DNA from: Eutreptiella sp. 'Long Island Sound 2002' | Taxonomy: Eukaryota; Euglenozoa; Euglenophyceae; Eutreptiales; Eutreptiaceae | DNA length: 64,000 nucleotides | Direction of reading: 5' to 3' | Assembly (NCBI GenBank): GCA_964036045.1 | Contig: OZ038382.1 | Location: forward strand, 138,954,961 to 139,018,960 | Shown: piece by piece, positions 10,089 through 21,922 of the stretch | Numbering within the stretch: position 1 is the stretch's first letter | Layout: every line of letters begins with the position of its first letter | The notes under the pieces: generated by a model | Seen by the model: the letters and a program-made list of their open reading frames with translations, nothing else | Told to the model about the DNA's origin: nothing | The model's database searches: none | Translations under genes and position numbers: made by a program

Positions 10089-11238
10089 GAGCTGGTGGAA
10101 CCAGTCTTGGTTTTATAACCCTTTTTAGTGTCTAGGGTGGACCTACCAAGTTTAGCAGCAGCAGCAGCAAGCAGCAGCAAGCAGCAGCAAGCAGCAAGCA
10201 GCAGCACGCGCGAAATGGGTAAAAATCAGAACTCCGTCGTGGTGCTTCAGATTCGGGTGAAATTTTGGTGGATGATACCTATGGGTGTGAAGTACAATCA
10301 CACAAAGTTTGAGCAAGAAACTCAACGGTGGCGGCCGGGAACGGGATTTGCAAGTGGCGGACCTCAGTTTCAAAAACTGCACTTTAGGGCCAAAAACAGC
10401 CATTTTTGGGCTTAAAAAGCCCCGGAACACATTCAAAACGGCCAAACGAAGGGAAACGGTGGCTACTCTGCACGTGCGGCTTGACTTCCCTGTGTCAACG
10501 AGCTCTTTGCCGCCCTCTAACTCCATGACATGTCCCGGAAACGGCCCAAAAAGGCCCCCAGAAGCTTCAAATGCCGACAGCCACAAACCAAGAATAGGCC
10601 ATATCTTTGGCTACATGGCTCAAAATGCGATTCCGAGGGCACCTACTCCACCCGCAACCCCCCACTTTTTGTGGTTTCCACCCCTTAGAATTGCCCAAAC
10701 GGACGCCTACACCCTCGTACTTAGGCCCACTAGGCTGCGGCAAGCTGCAAGCTCAAGCCCAAACAGGTGGGTGCCCAAATGGGTCATTAGGGTCCAGTAG
10801 GGGCAAAAAGATGACTTTTCTCAAAAATGATCCTAGACCATGTGCGACGCTAAAACAAGTGTTTTTGGACCATTTTGAGCTTGTGGTGGCCCATTTTGGT
10901 CCTCCGAAAATCCCAAAATGCCTTGAAAAAAGGCTGTTTTGGGACCAGAAATGGGTCAAGAATGGGTCAAAAAAGCGTTTTTCCAAAAATCATCCTAGAC
11001 CATTTGGGGTGCACAAACGGGTGAAATGAGCCCATTTTGAGCCCATTTTGGGGCATTTTGGCCCCTCAGAAGTCCAACAAAAGCCTTGAAAGTGGGCCTC
11101 GTGGTGATGGGGTTGACTTGCAAGCTGATTTCACTTTGTGAAGAGCCATCAATGTGTGAATCATTCTTGATGTCCTTCACCAGTCATAGCTAATGTTCCC
11201 TCCCCCACTAGCTCGGTCCCAATATTCAGTCTTGATTA
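10081..11238 (+). repeat. 1158-bp tandem duplication, unit 1
   Basis: The unit begins GGGTCACCGAGCTGG and ends at the next GGGTCACC at 11239. It includes a CAG/CAAG-rich stretch (10156-10206) that is shorter in unit 2, a block near 10230-10760 and the mirrored satellite words described for 12970-17570. Translations in both units are similar simply because the DNA is similar; no start, domain or codon pattern supports a gene. Confidence 0.85.
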
Positions 11239-12378
11239 GGGTCACCGAGCTGGTGGAACCAGTCTTGGTTTTATAACCCTTTTTAGTGTCTAGGGTGGAC
11301 CTACCAGGTTTAGCAGCAGCAAGCACCAAGCAGCGCACGCGCGAAATGGCTAAAAATCAGAACTCCGTCGTGGTGCTTCAGATTCGGGTGAAATTTTGGT
11401 GGATGATACCTATGGGTGTGAAGTACAATCACACAAAGTTTGAGCAAGAAACTCAACTGTGGCGGCCGGGAACTGGATTCGCAACTGGCGGACCTCAGTT
11501 TCAAAAACTGCACTTTAGGGCCAAAAACAGCCATTTTTGGGCCAAAAAAGCCCCGGAACACATTCAAAACGGCCAAACGAAGGGAAACGGTGGGTACACT
11601 ACACGTGCGGCTTGACTTCCCCGTGTCAACGAGCTCTTTGCCGCCCTCTAACTCCATGATATGTCCCGGAAACGGCCCGAAAAGGCCCCCAGAAGCTCCA
11701 AATGCCGACGGCCACAAACCAAGAATAGGCCATATCTTTGGCTACATGGCTCAAAATGCGATTCCGAGGGCACCTACTCCACCCGCAACCCCCCACTTTT
11801 TGTGGTTTCCGCCCCTCAGAATTGCCCAAACGGACGCCTAGACCCCAATACCTAGGCCCACTAGGCTGCGGCAAGCCGCAAGCTCAAGCCCAAACAAACA
11901 GGTGGGTGCCCAAATGGGTCAACAACAAGGTCCAGTAGGGGCAAAAAGATGACTTTTCTCAAAAATGATCCTACACCATGTGCGACGCTAAAACAAGTGT
12001 TTTTGGACCATTTTGAGCTTGTGGTGGCCCATTTTGGTCCTCCGAATATCCCAAAATGCCTTGAAAATGGGTTGTTTTGGTACCCAAAAATGGGTCAAAA
12101 ATGGCTCAAAAACCCATTTTTCCAAACCTCATCCTAGACCATTTGGGGTGCACAAACGGGTGAAATGAGCCCATTTTGAGTCCATTTTGGGGCATTTTGG
12201 CCCCTCAGAAGTCCAAAAAGCCTTGAAAGTGGGCCTCGTGGTGATGGGGTTCACTTGCATGCTGATTTCACTTTGTCAAGAGCCATCAATGTGTGAATCA
12301 TTCTTGATGTCCCTGACCAGTCATAGCTGATGTTCCCTCCCCCACTAGCTCGGTCCCAATATTCCGTCTTGATTAGGG
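11239..12378 (+). repeat. 1158-bp tandem duplication, unit 2
   Basis: Direct repeat of 10081-11238 with scattered substitutions and small indels, ending in a telomere-like motif cluster. The high similarity points to a recent duplication compared with the diverged relatives downstream. Confidence 0.85.
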
Positions 12379-12460
12379 TTAGGGTCATGGGTAGGGTTAG
12401 GTGTAGGGTTAGGAGCAGGCTGAGGGTTGGGGTGGCGTTAGAGTGAAGGTTAGGTTCAAG
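12374..12460 (+). repeat. Degenerate telomere-like motifs, second cluster
   Basis: GGGTTAGGG, GTAGGGTTAGG and related words recur over about 85 bp before fading into unrelated sequence. Confidence 0.5.
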
Positions 12461-12599
12461 TATAGCATTTGGGTGCTCCACTGCCTGGGCGGGGAGGGAT
12501 GCTATGTGGGCAAGGGGAATGAAAAAAAAATTTTCGGGCGCCTTCGGTGCCACCATATGTATGGCCGGTAGCTATTGACCCTTGGTAACTAAGTGGGCC

Positions 12600-12930
12600 C
12601 GGAGGGCAGGGAGGGGGGGGGGGGGTCGCGTACCCGAACCGAGGAGACGGCCCCCCCGTGGGGTGGGTTCACTCTTCTCCCCCATGAGGCGCGCAGCGCA
12701 CTCACAGCCCTAGGCAACTTGACTTTCCACCGAGGGGGGTGGGGGGGACTCCTTGGTTGTGGATCCGGGATCGGCTTGGGGAGGGGGGGTTCTAGGAGAG
12801 GTGATGTGGGGGGGGTCTGGGGGGCTTTTGCCAGGGGGGTGGGGGGGTACGGGAGGGTTGGTTGGCGCAGGGGGGGGGGGGGGCTCCAAGTGGGGTGGCT
12901 TGAGGGGTAGATGCCCGCAAGGCCAAGCGT
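12600..12930 (+). repeat. Second G-run array
   Basis: Runs of 6-13 G separated by short spacers, comparable with 9780-10010 but without the regular CGGGAGGGGCGAT unit. Confidence 0.65.
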
Positions 12931-12969
12931 TGGTCTGTCACAGGTTCCCCTTACCTCCCCTTGCCCTCC

Positions 12970-15900
12970 CTCTAGCCATCACCCTAACAAGGATTGAATA
13001 TTAGGACGGAGCTGGTGGAAGAAGGAACATCGGCTAGGATATTTCAATGACAAATGAGGTACGCACCAGAAAGTGGATGAGAGTGGCTCAAAAGGGGCTC
13101 AAAATGAGTTGTATTCATCCGTTTGGGCACCACAACTAGACTAGAATCAGTTTTTGGAAAACCATGGTTTTGACCCGTTTTTGAGCCATTTGTGGTCCCA
13201 AAATTGCCCATTTTCAAGGCCCTTTCGGACCTTGAGAAAGGCCAATATTGCTCAACATGGGCTCAAGATGGGACCATTCCACTTGTTTGTGCAACCCAAA
13301 TCATCAAAAAGTATATTTGGGAAAACACATTTTTGATCCATGTGTGACTGATTTTTAGTCCCAAAACAGCCCCTCTTCCAGGCATTTTGTGAGTATGGAG
13401 TGGCCCAAATGGCTTGCAATGGGCTCAAAAAGGGCTCATTTCACTTGTTTAGGACCCCACATGGTCCGGGATCATTTTTGGAAAAACTGTTTTTTACCCA
13501 TTTTTGACGCATTTTTGGTCGCAAAACAACCCATTTTCAAGGCATTTCGTGACTTTGGGAGGGCCAAAACGGGGCACCACAAGCTCAAAACACGCCAAAA
13601 ACACTTGTTTTGGCATTCCATGTGGTCCAGGATTATTTTCAAAAAAAAGTCATTTTTTTGCACCCGGTGGACCTTGTGGACCCATTTTGGCACCCAGCTC
13701 TTTGGGCTACGTCTTGCAGCTTGCCGCAACACATCAACCAGCAATTTTGACCATTTTTGGGCCACTTTTTGTCCCAAAACAGCCCATTTTCAAGGCATTT
13801 TGGGATTCTAGGAGGGCTAAAACGGGCCACCACAAGTTCAAAACGCGCCAAAAACAGTGGTTTTGGTGTTCCATATGGTCGAGGACTATTTCTGCAAAAA
13901 AAAATAATAATGTTTTTTTTGCACCCGGTGGACCTTACCACAACTTTGGGCCACCTCTTGCAGCTTGCCACAACCCACTAGGACTAGGTACCGGGATCTA
14001 GGCATCGGTTAGGGTAATTTTAGGGGGTGGAAACCAACAAAAGTGGGTGGTTGCGGGTGGATTAGGTGCGATCGAAATCACGTTTTGAGCCACGTAGCCC
14101 AAGATATGGTCGGTTTGTGGCTTGGGGATGTCAGTGTCCAATGTGCACAAATTGTGGGGCTTCTGGGGGCCTTTTGGGGGCAGTTCGCGGACATATTGTG
14201 GAGTTAGAGGGCCCTAGAGGGCACGGGGAAGTCTAGCTACAGGTGTAGTGTAGCCACTATTTCCCCCTGATTTGGCCGTTTTTAGCAGGTTCTAGGGCGG
14301 TTTTGGGCAGAAAAAAAGGGCTGATTTTGGCCCTAAATTGCAGATTTTGAAATGGAGGCCCACCACATGTGACACCCGTTCCCGGCCGCCACTGTTGCGG
14401 TTCGGGCTCATATATACTTTGTGTGGTTGTCGCTCACACCCATAGGTGGCATCCACCAAATTTTTGGCCGAATCCGAAGCACTACAACGGAGCTGTGATT
14501 TCCCCCCAGTTGGTGTGTGCTTGCTTCCTTGCTTGCTTGCCGCTTGCTTGCTTGCTAGACAGCAAAGAGGGTTATAGAACCATGATTAGTTCCACCAGCT
14601 CGGTGACCATTACTAGTATTGAATATTGGGAGTGAGCGGGTGGGGGAAGGAACATCGTCTAGGAGCCTTCAACGATAAATGAAGTACACCCTGGAAAGTG
14701 GATGAGAGTGACTCAAAAGGGGCTCAAAATGAGTTGTATTCATCCGTTTGGGCACCACAACTAGACTAGGATTGTTTGTGGAAAACCATGGTTTTGACCC
14801 GTTTTTGAGCCATTGGCGGTCCCAAATTGGCCTATTTTCAAGGCCCTTTCGGCCTTGAGAGGGGCCAATATTGCTCAACATTGGCTCAAAGTGGGCTCAT
14901 TCCACTTGTTTGTGCACCCCAAATAGTCGAAAGTATCTTTAGAAAAATACATTTTTGATTTGCTTTTGACTGATTTTTGGTCCCAAAACAGCCCATTTTC
15001 AAGGCATTTTGGGACTGTGGAGTGGCCAAAATGGTTTGCAATGGGCTCAAAATGGGCTCATTTCACTTGTTTGTGCATCGCAAATGGTCGAGGATCATTT
15101 TCACCGAGCCGGTGGAACGATTTTGGGTTTTGTACCCCTCTTTAGTGTCTAGGGTGGACCTCACAAGTTTGGCAAGCAAGCAAGGAGCAAGCACGCACGA
15201 AATGGAAAAAAAATCGGTCGGGGTGCTTTGGATTCGGCCAAAATTTTGGTGAAACCTATTCCATCCACCCTAGACACTAAAGAGGGTTAAAATCCAAGAA
15301 TGGTTCCATCAGCTCGGTGACCCTAACTAGGATTGAGCATTGGGACCGAGTTGGTGGGGGAAGGAACATTGTCTATGAGACTTTAACGGCAAATGAGGTA
15401 CGCACTGGAAAGTGGATGAGAGTGGCACAAAAGGGGCTCAAAATGAGCTGTATTCATCCGGTTGGGCACCACATCTCGACTGGGATCATTTCTGGAAAAC
15501 CATGGTTTGGACCCGTTTTTGAGCCATTCGTGGTCCCAAATTGGCCCATTTTCAAGGCCATTTCGGCCTTGAGAGGGGCAAACATTGCTCAATATGGGCT
15601 TAAAATGGGCCCATTCCACTTGTTTGTGCACCCCAAATAGTGCAAAAATATCTTTGGAAAACACATTTTTGATCCATGTTTGACCGACTTTTGGTCCCAA
15701 AACATCGCTTTCTCAGGGTATTTTGTGACCGTGGAGTGGCCAAAATGGTTTGCAATGGGCTCAACATGGGCTCATTTCACTTGTTTGTGCGTCGCAAAAG
15801 GTCTAGGATCGTTTTTGGAAAAACATTTTGAGTCATTTTGCTCCCATTTGTTCGTCTCAAAAGAGCCCATTTTCAAGGCATTTTGGGATTTTAGGAGGGC

Positions 15901-17570
15901 CAAAACGGGCCACAAGTAGCTCAAAACACACCAAAAACACTTGTTTTGGCAGTCCATGTGGTCCAGGATCAATTTTGAAAAAAACCTCATTTCTTTTTGC
16001 ACCCGGTGGACCTTGTTGACTCTTTGGGCTACCTCTTGTAGCTTGCCGAAACCCACTAGGCCTAGGTACGGGGATCTAGGTGTCGGTTAGGGCAATTTTG
16101 AGGGTTGGAAACCACCAAGAGTGGGTGGTTGCGGGTCGATTGGGTGCGCTTGAAATCACGTTCTAGGGCGGTTTTCGGCGGGAAAAAAAAGGCTGATTTT
16201 GGGCCCAAAACTGCAGGATTTGAAATGGAGGCCCACCACATGTGACACCCGTCCCCGGCCGCCACGGTTGAGTTTGTGGCTCATACTTTGTATGGTTGTC
16301 CCTCACACCCATAGGTGGCATCCACCAAAATTTTGGCTGAATCCGAAGCACCAAGACAGCGTTGTGATTTTCCCCATTTTGTGTGTGCTTGCTGCTTGTT
16401 TGCTTGCTGCTTGCTTGCTGCTTGCTTGCTTGCTGGCTGCTTGCCAAACTTGTTAGGTCCACCCTAGACACTAAAGAGGGTTATAATACCAAGAATGATT
16501 CCACCAGCTCGATGACCCTCACCCTAACCAGCATTGAATATTGCGACCCAGCGAGTGGCGGAAGGGACATCATCTACGAGAGTTCAACAACAAATGAGGT
16601 ACACACTGGAAAGTGGATGAGCGCAAGTCAAAGGGGGCTCAAAATGAGTTGTATTCATCCGTTTAGGCACGATAATTGGTCTAGGATCATTTTTGGAGAA
16701 CCATGGTTTTGACCCGTTTTTGAGCCATTTGTGGTCCCAAATGGGCCCATTTTCAAGGCCCTTTCGGCCTTGAGAGGGGCCAAAATTGCTCAACATGGAC
16801 TCAAAATGGGCTCATTCCACTTGTTTGTGCAGAGACTTTTGGACTATTTGGGTGCACAAACAAGTGGGATGAGCCCATTTTGAGCCCATGTTGGGCAATA
16901 TTGGCCCCTCTCAAGGCCTAAAAGGCCTTGAAAATGGGCCAGTTTGGCGCCACAAATGGCCCAAAAACAGGTCAGAACCATTGTTTTATGAAAATGATCC
17001 TAGTCCACCTATGGAACCCAAACCGATGAATACAGCTCATTTTCTCATCCGCTTTCCAGTGCGTACCTCATTTGCCGTTGAAGTCTCCTGGACAATGGGC
17101 TTGTTAGTGTACGGCACATGGTCTAGGATCATTTTTGGAAAAAACACATTTTTGACCCATTTTTGACACAATTTTGACCAATTTTTTGTCCTAAAAGAGC
17201 CTGTTTTCAATGCATTTTGGGATTTTTGGAGGGCCAAAATGATGAGCTCAAAGCGCGCCAAAAACACTTGTTTTGGCATTCCATGTCGTCCACAATCGTT
17301 TTTACAGAAACTCATTTTTCTTGCACCCGGTGGACCTTCTTGACCCATTTTGGCACCCACCTCTTTGGGGCACCTCTTGCAGCTTGCCGCAACCCGACAG
17401 GCCTAGGTACGGGGGTCCGGGTGTCGGTTAGTGCAATTTTGAGGGCCGGAAACAACCAAAAGTGGGGGGTTGTAGGTGGATTAGGTGGATTGGAAATTGC
17501 GTTGCAAGATATTCTTTGGCTTTGATTTGGGGCTGTTGGCGGCCAATGTGCACAAATTCCAGGGCTCTCC
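12970..17570. repeat. Mirrored satellite field related to the 1158-bp units
   Basis: About 4.6 kb of diverged, shuffled blocks in both orientations. Recurrent words are CCCATTTTCAAGGCATTTTGG, GGGCTCATTTCACTTGTTTG, GCACCCGGTGGACCTT and AGTGTCTAGGGTGGACCT, at spacings of roughly 150-250 bp. Forward and reverse blocks meet near 14000-14600, 15100-15300, 16050-16500 and 16840-17060. Tracts of CTTGCTTG (14520-14560, 16385-16445) are the counterpart of the CAAG/CAGC tract in the duplicated units. No gene is supported. Confidence 0.65.
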
Positions 17571-17593
17571 CTGCCCCAAGACCACACATCCTA

Positions 17594-18959
17594 TTATTGC
17601 CCCCCCCTGCCCCCCTCCCCGCCTAGATTTTGCTCCAAACTTGATTCCCTCATTCTCCTGGCCGAGAGGCCCCACCCCATCTTCTCCACCAGCCGCGCCG
17701 CCGCCAAGATGATTTTCGCTACGCTCTCATATTGATCATTTTGCACTAGGTGGAGGAGGCGATCTTCCAACACCATTCGGGGGCCAGCTCTTGGCCGCAT
17801 ACGCTCCATCCAGCCGCTTGATCTGCCGCAAATAGCCCCGAAGGGTATCACCATCAGGGGTAGGCCCCTGATGGCAAACGAGTGAAATGCCGCCCCATAG
17901 CCCGAGTTGTTCGCCTCCGTGAGCTTATCGCGCGCCGCCGCCCACGGCCACTCGTTGGGCAAGAGTCCAAACTACCGTGCAGCCGCCCGGGCTCCCGCCT
18001 CCTCGTGTGCTCGCCGCGGTGATTTTTTTCGGCCTTTGCAGCCAAACTTCTCCTTGTCAAACCACCAGATGTGCCTCTGGCAGTCGGGGCACGCGCTCTT
18101 GGGGAGCCCTTCAAAGCTGACGGTGCCCCAATTTTTCGGCTCTTGAAATGTCGCTTTCCATCAATCCACTTGAAGTCCGACCAGTTTGTGCTACTCTGCG
18201 AACTGCCGCCCGTCTTGCGCTTGGAAGACTTTCTTGATGAACTGGAACTCCCCAAGGATGACGAGTCAGACCCACTGTCACTATTACTATCGTCGGCGGA
18301 CAATGAGTCCGAGCTGGGCGACCTCGGATGTCCCTTTCCCCTATTGGACGACTTCTTGACCTTGTTCTCCTTCTTCCGCTCCTTCTTGTGTTGCCTCCTC
18401 TCCTTGTGCTTCCGTTTCTTCTGAGATTCCTTGATTTTGTTTCTGAGCGCGCCCTTCCCGGGCTTGTCTTAGTCCTAAGGGATCTTCCATATGTCCTGCA
18501 CTATGACCCCCATGTGAGTCTCCATTTCGGTCTTATCTTCCTCCATCAAACGCTCTAGAAGCCGGCAGAGCTTTTGCATCCACCGCGGGGCCCAGGCCTG
18601 CTTCGCAGCCACGGGGCGTTACGGTAGTTGGGATCCTTGTACGACATTTCTTGGCCAGCATCGTCGTCTTCGCCCGCATCATCGGCACCCCCACTTTGCG
18701 TATGTACCTACTGCACATGGCCGTTGCCAGCTTGGTCGTCTAGAGCCATTTTGGACCACTTCTCCACCTGCTGCCCCTTTTTTGGCATGGCCTTTCCACT
18801 CGGGGAGCTGCACGCATATTTTCTGCCCCCAAACTTGGCGGGTTCCTTCGATACCAGGTCACGGATGGCGAAGTTGACCGCTGCCACATCCTGGGAGAGG
18901 TTGAACGACGTGACCTCGGTCCCCCAGGCCATGGTAAGGCCGTAAAGCGGTGTGTCCAT
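17594..18959 (-). pseudogene. Decayed gene with zinc-finger and Ser/Lys-rich segments
   Basis: From 18959 leftward, separated open segments appear: an N-terminal part (AWGTEVTSFNLSQDVAAVNF), a charged Lys/Arg-rich stretch (near 18350-18430), a Ser/Asp-rich stretch (18210-18330), then after a frame change KSACPDCQRHIWWFDKEKFG with a CxxC pair and a later Cys (near 18040-18110), and a C-terminal segment ending at 17594 (residues like RDKLTEANNSGYGAAFH). Stops and at least two frame changes separate them. The layout could fit a gag-like or DNA-binding protein of a mobile element; I do not recognise the family. Confidence 0.35.
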
Positions 18960-19340
18960 GAACTTCTATGGGTCCACTCATTGGAAAGAGATGCCTAGTT
19001 CCTTATGGATCTGGCCATTGTCGACGGCCCCAAAGACCCTCCGTCCGATGCCCAGCCGGCCATGCCCGCCATCATGACCTCCAACCTATTCTGAAAGGGG
19101 ACCATGCGTGCCATCCAGGGCATCTGCATGAGATGCTGCCATGTGTTGGCTTTCAGTGTGTAGCTGCCTTCCTTTGGTCTCGTCCAGGACCGGCCCCATC
19201 ATTGATTGTGGCACTCGTGAATCACGTGCGGCCCCCCTCTCACAGAAATTACAAAAGGGTGGATAGGGGAGGCAGCACTAGGACTGGGCCCCACAGGCAG
19301 AACTTTTGTTACCTCCGCTGCACTACACTAACTACAGCTC
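18960..19340. other. Right end of the foreign block, nothing recognised
   Basis: No coding, RNA or repeat signal can be supported. At about 19340 the array spacer resumes (GTTGCAGAGGTTGCTGAGG). Confidence 0.4.
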
Positions 19341-19692
19341 TCGTTGCAGAGGTTGCTGAGGAGATTTAGAGGGAAGATGGCTTGGGATTGAAATGGGGGC
19401 TAGCCAATGACAGCATGTGTGTGTTGTGCCTAGCAAGCGTTCGTTCCTTTCCACTTGCACTGGAACATGTGATTTTTCAAATCAATGTAGCAATCATGCA
19501 CTATTTCTACCGCAACACCTGTTTCGGATCTAAGATCCACGTATGCTGGTAAAATTGAGTGCCGTTACGAATGGGCAGCGCAAAACATTGCAAAACACTG
19601 AGCAAGGTGCCTCCATTTTCTGGGAATGAGCAGGGATGTTACAGGCCATGAGGGCATTGAGTGTGGTGCGGGTCAAGCTGGGTGTGCAGGTG
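19341..19692. other. Array spacer, left of an insertion
   Basis: Matches 37105-38190 of the next unit with internal deletions. It ends in GGTGTGCAGGTG (19681-19692), which is repeated at 21338-21349 on the other side of the inserted element. Confidence 0.6.
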
Positions 19693-20269
19693 AAAAATGT
19701 AAGTCGTGTACAAAAAAAGCGTCTAGTTGTGTAATTTTTTTTTGCTGTAAATGCGTGTAATTTTTTATTACCGTAAGTCGTGTGAATTATAAAAAAAAAT
19801 TGAATTTTTTTATTTTTGCGGTAACGGAGTGTAATTTTTTTTGCGGTAAGTCGTGTAAATCATAAAAAAAAATTGAAAAATTGAAAGAAGTTCCGTACGG
19901 CACCCCAAAGCGACCTTAACGCTGGGACGCCTAGTCCACAAAGCACATAGTACTCTGTGTGGCCACCAATTAGCTGGGACTCGGCCAATATAACATAGTT
20001 TCACATGTTGCCATTGGCACTAGACTCAAAATCAGGCCCAAGAGAAGAGTCCTGACATGGCCATGGCCAACATCCAGTGTGCCTGCACTGGACACAAAAT
20101 TAGGCTCAAGAAAAAGAAAAGAGTCCCGACAGGGCCATGGCCAACGCTAGTGCCACCATTATAGGCCAGCAAGGCATTGGCATGGGGCCAATATAATAGC
20201 AATCTTGTACGCTGCACCATTGGTACACCAAACGGCGGAGGAAAATACAACCCACAAAACATGCACCCG

Positions 20270-20690
20270 CTACAAGTAGTTGCAGAATGCACCCTTGTAG
20301 ATCAAGTCCGTTGTGGTGTCACCGGACTTGGGCTTTGCACCAGGATTGGGGTTAAGTTGACAAGCGGCGTGCAACTCTTTCACTAGCTGCTTGCACAGGT
20401 CATCGATGAAAAGCTGGTCACGCTCCAGCTGGCCAGATGCATGTGCTAGGTAGCCATCCGGCACCTTGCGCCAATCTCCACGGATGAAGACCTTGGGACG
20501 GGTGTCCTCCTCCTCTATGGGAGTGTCCACGGAAGGTTGCGGCCTGGCCTCCGGGCTTTCCACGCTCTGCTCGGCGGAGGCCTCCTTGCCTTCGAGTGGA
20601 GTGGGGGTGGCCTGAACACTGTCCTCCTTAGCCGAAAGTGCACCTTCAACTTGGGTGCTAGGGGGTGGACTCAGAAGGGCCAGAAAGCTC
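20270..20690 (-). CDS. Hypothetical coding fragment inside the short element
   Basis: An open frame of about 140 codons, ending in a stop at 20270-20272, reads like a genuine exon: a Pro/Glu/Ser-rich stretch followed by an ordered region with RPKVFIRGDWRKVPDGYLA, a Leu/Lys-rich helix (QLFIDDLCKQLVKELH) and the tail KGAFCNYL. It has no ATG near its start and is bounded on the right by an in-frame TGA. It may be a host-gene fragment carried by the element. The family is not recognised. Confidence 0.35.
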
Positions 20691-20789
20691 GGTCACGCCC
20701 TCCACATCATCACCGGGCGCTTGAACGACCCGCACAGCACGATCAGCATTAACAATGCTGAGCACATAGTCCACAAAACGGGCCGGGGG

Positions 20790-21075
20790 CAGAATCAGAA
20801 GTGGCCCACAAGTGGGCAAGGTGGCTACATAACCCCTGCCGCCTGGGGGGTCCCCACCGCTTCAGAGCGGGGGGGAGAATCAGAAGTGGCCCACAAGTGG
20901 GCAAGGTGGCTACATAACCCCTACCGCCTGGGGGGTCCCCGCCCCTTCAGAGTGGGGGGCAGAATCAGAAGTGGCCCACAAGTGGGCAAGGTGGCTACAT
21001 AACCCCTGCCGCCTGGGGGGTACCCACCGCTTCAAAGCAGGGGGCAGAATCAGAAGTGGCCCAGGGGTGGGCACA
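20790..21075 (+). repeat. 85-bp tandem repeat, about 3.3 units
   Basis: The word AGAATCAGAAGTGGCCC starts units at 20791, 20876, 20961 and 21046, so the period is exactly 85 bp. Each unit has GTGGCCCACAAGTGGGC, which can fold back, and a GGGGGGTCCCC-type palindrome. Confidence 0.9.
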
Positions 21076-21337
21076 TTGCCTACAGGCATGCATTTTTAGT
21101 AAAATTGGTAATTCTTCGTTTGTGGTAAGGTCGTGTAATTTTTTAATTTTCGTGGTAAACGCGGGTGGCAAAAAATCGTCACATCGTGTAATCTTTTTCT
21201 TGCGGTAAGTCGTGAAATTTTTTGATTCGCGTAAATGCACGACTTACAGCAAAAAAAAAAATTACATGACGTGACGGTTTTTTGGTTGCGCGCATTTGCA
21301 GCGGAAAGAAAAAAATTAAACGAAATACAACATACAC

Positions 21338-21922
21338 GGTGTGCAGGTGGCTGGAAATGGACCGTCCAGTGACCACCAAGAATTCTGCAGACAAATGTCT
21401 TAAATGCACATCCCCTTTCGTGCTTCCTGGGTGGTGTGAAGAGCTTCCGCAACCAGGACACAAGGCTAAGACAATGCTCCAAACCTGTGCCCAACGGTTT
21501 CGTTGAAGTAACACAATGTATTCCGTTGCGGATTATCCGCCGAGGTATAAATGTTACAAACGTCTGAATGATCCGATCAGCCATTCACCGTCATCAGATC
21601 CCAAGTAAAGAATAGCCTGCAGTCATCCAACTAGCGATCAGGGGGCAGCTCCCAGCCCAATATGGGCATCCCCTGGGGCCTCCAACCACGGCCTCCAGGC
21701 AGATGCCCACCAATATATACCCTGTACCAAAAAATGGCTGATCAACAGAACTAGGCCGCACAAGCGCCGGCTCACAGGCAATAGACCCCACAAGCGCTTG
21801 GACGGAGACACACACTCACACACCACCCAACAGCTGTGGGCAGCTACTCAGCCCTGCACATGTGGGGCTTGCTCCAATACCACACTCCAGTGTAATAACA
21901 GTGCGTTTCTTGGACAGCGTAT
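21338..21922 (-). other. Conserved 3' flank of rubredoxin copy 3
   Basis: Resumes the array after the insertion and is nearly identical to 38190-38778. It begins with the second target-duplication copy (21338-21349). Confidence 0.6.

Larger units (their letters stand above)
19693..21337. mobile_element. Short element, copy A, with 12-bp target duplication
   Basis: A 1645-bp segment interrupts the array spacer between two copies of GGTGTGCAGGTG. Its left end carries A/T runs mixed with GTAAGTCGTGTA and GTAAATGCGTGTA words, its middle a coding-looking fragment (20270-20690) and 85-bp tandem units, and its right end again A/T runs ending ACAACATACAC. The same terminal word and 85-bp units occur in the 505-bp insertion at 54971-55475, so both belong to one family. 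The target duplications differ in length, as in target-primed retrotransposition. No protein for its own movement is visible. Confidence 0.65.

Noticed and set aside
20790-21075. CRISPR-like array
   Set aside because: The 85-bp units are contiguous tandem repeats without unique spacers, and the window is eukaryotic in character.
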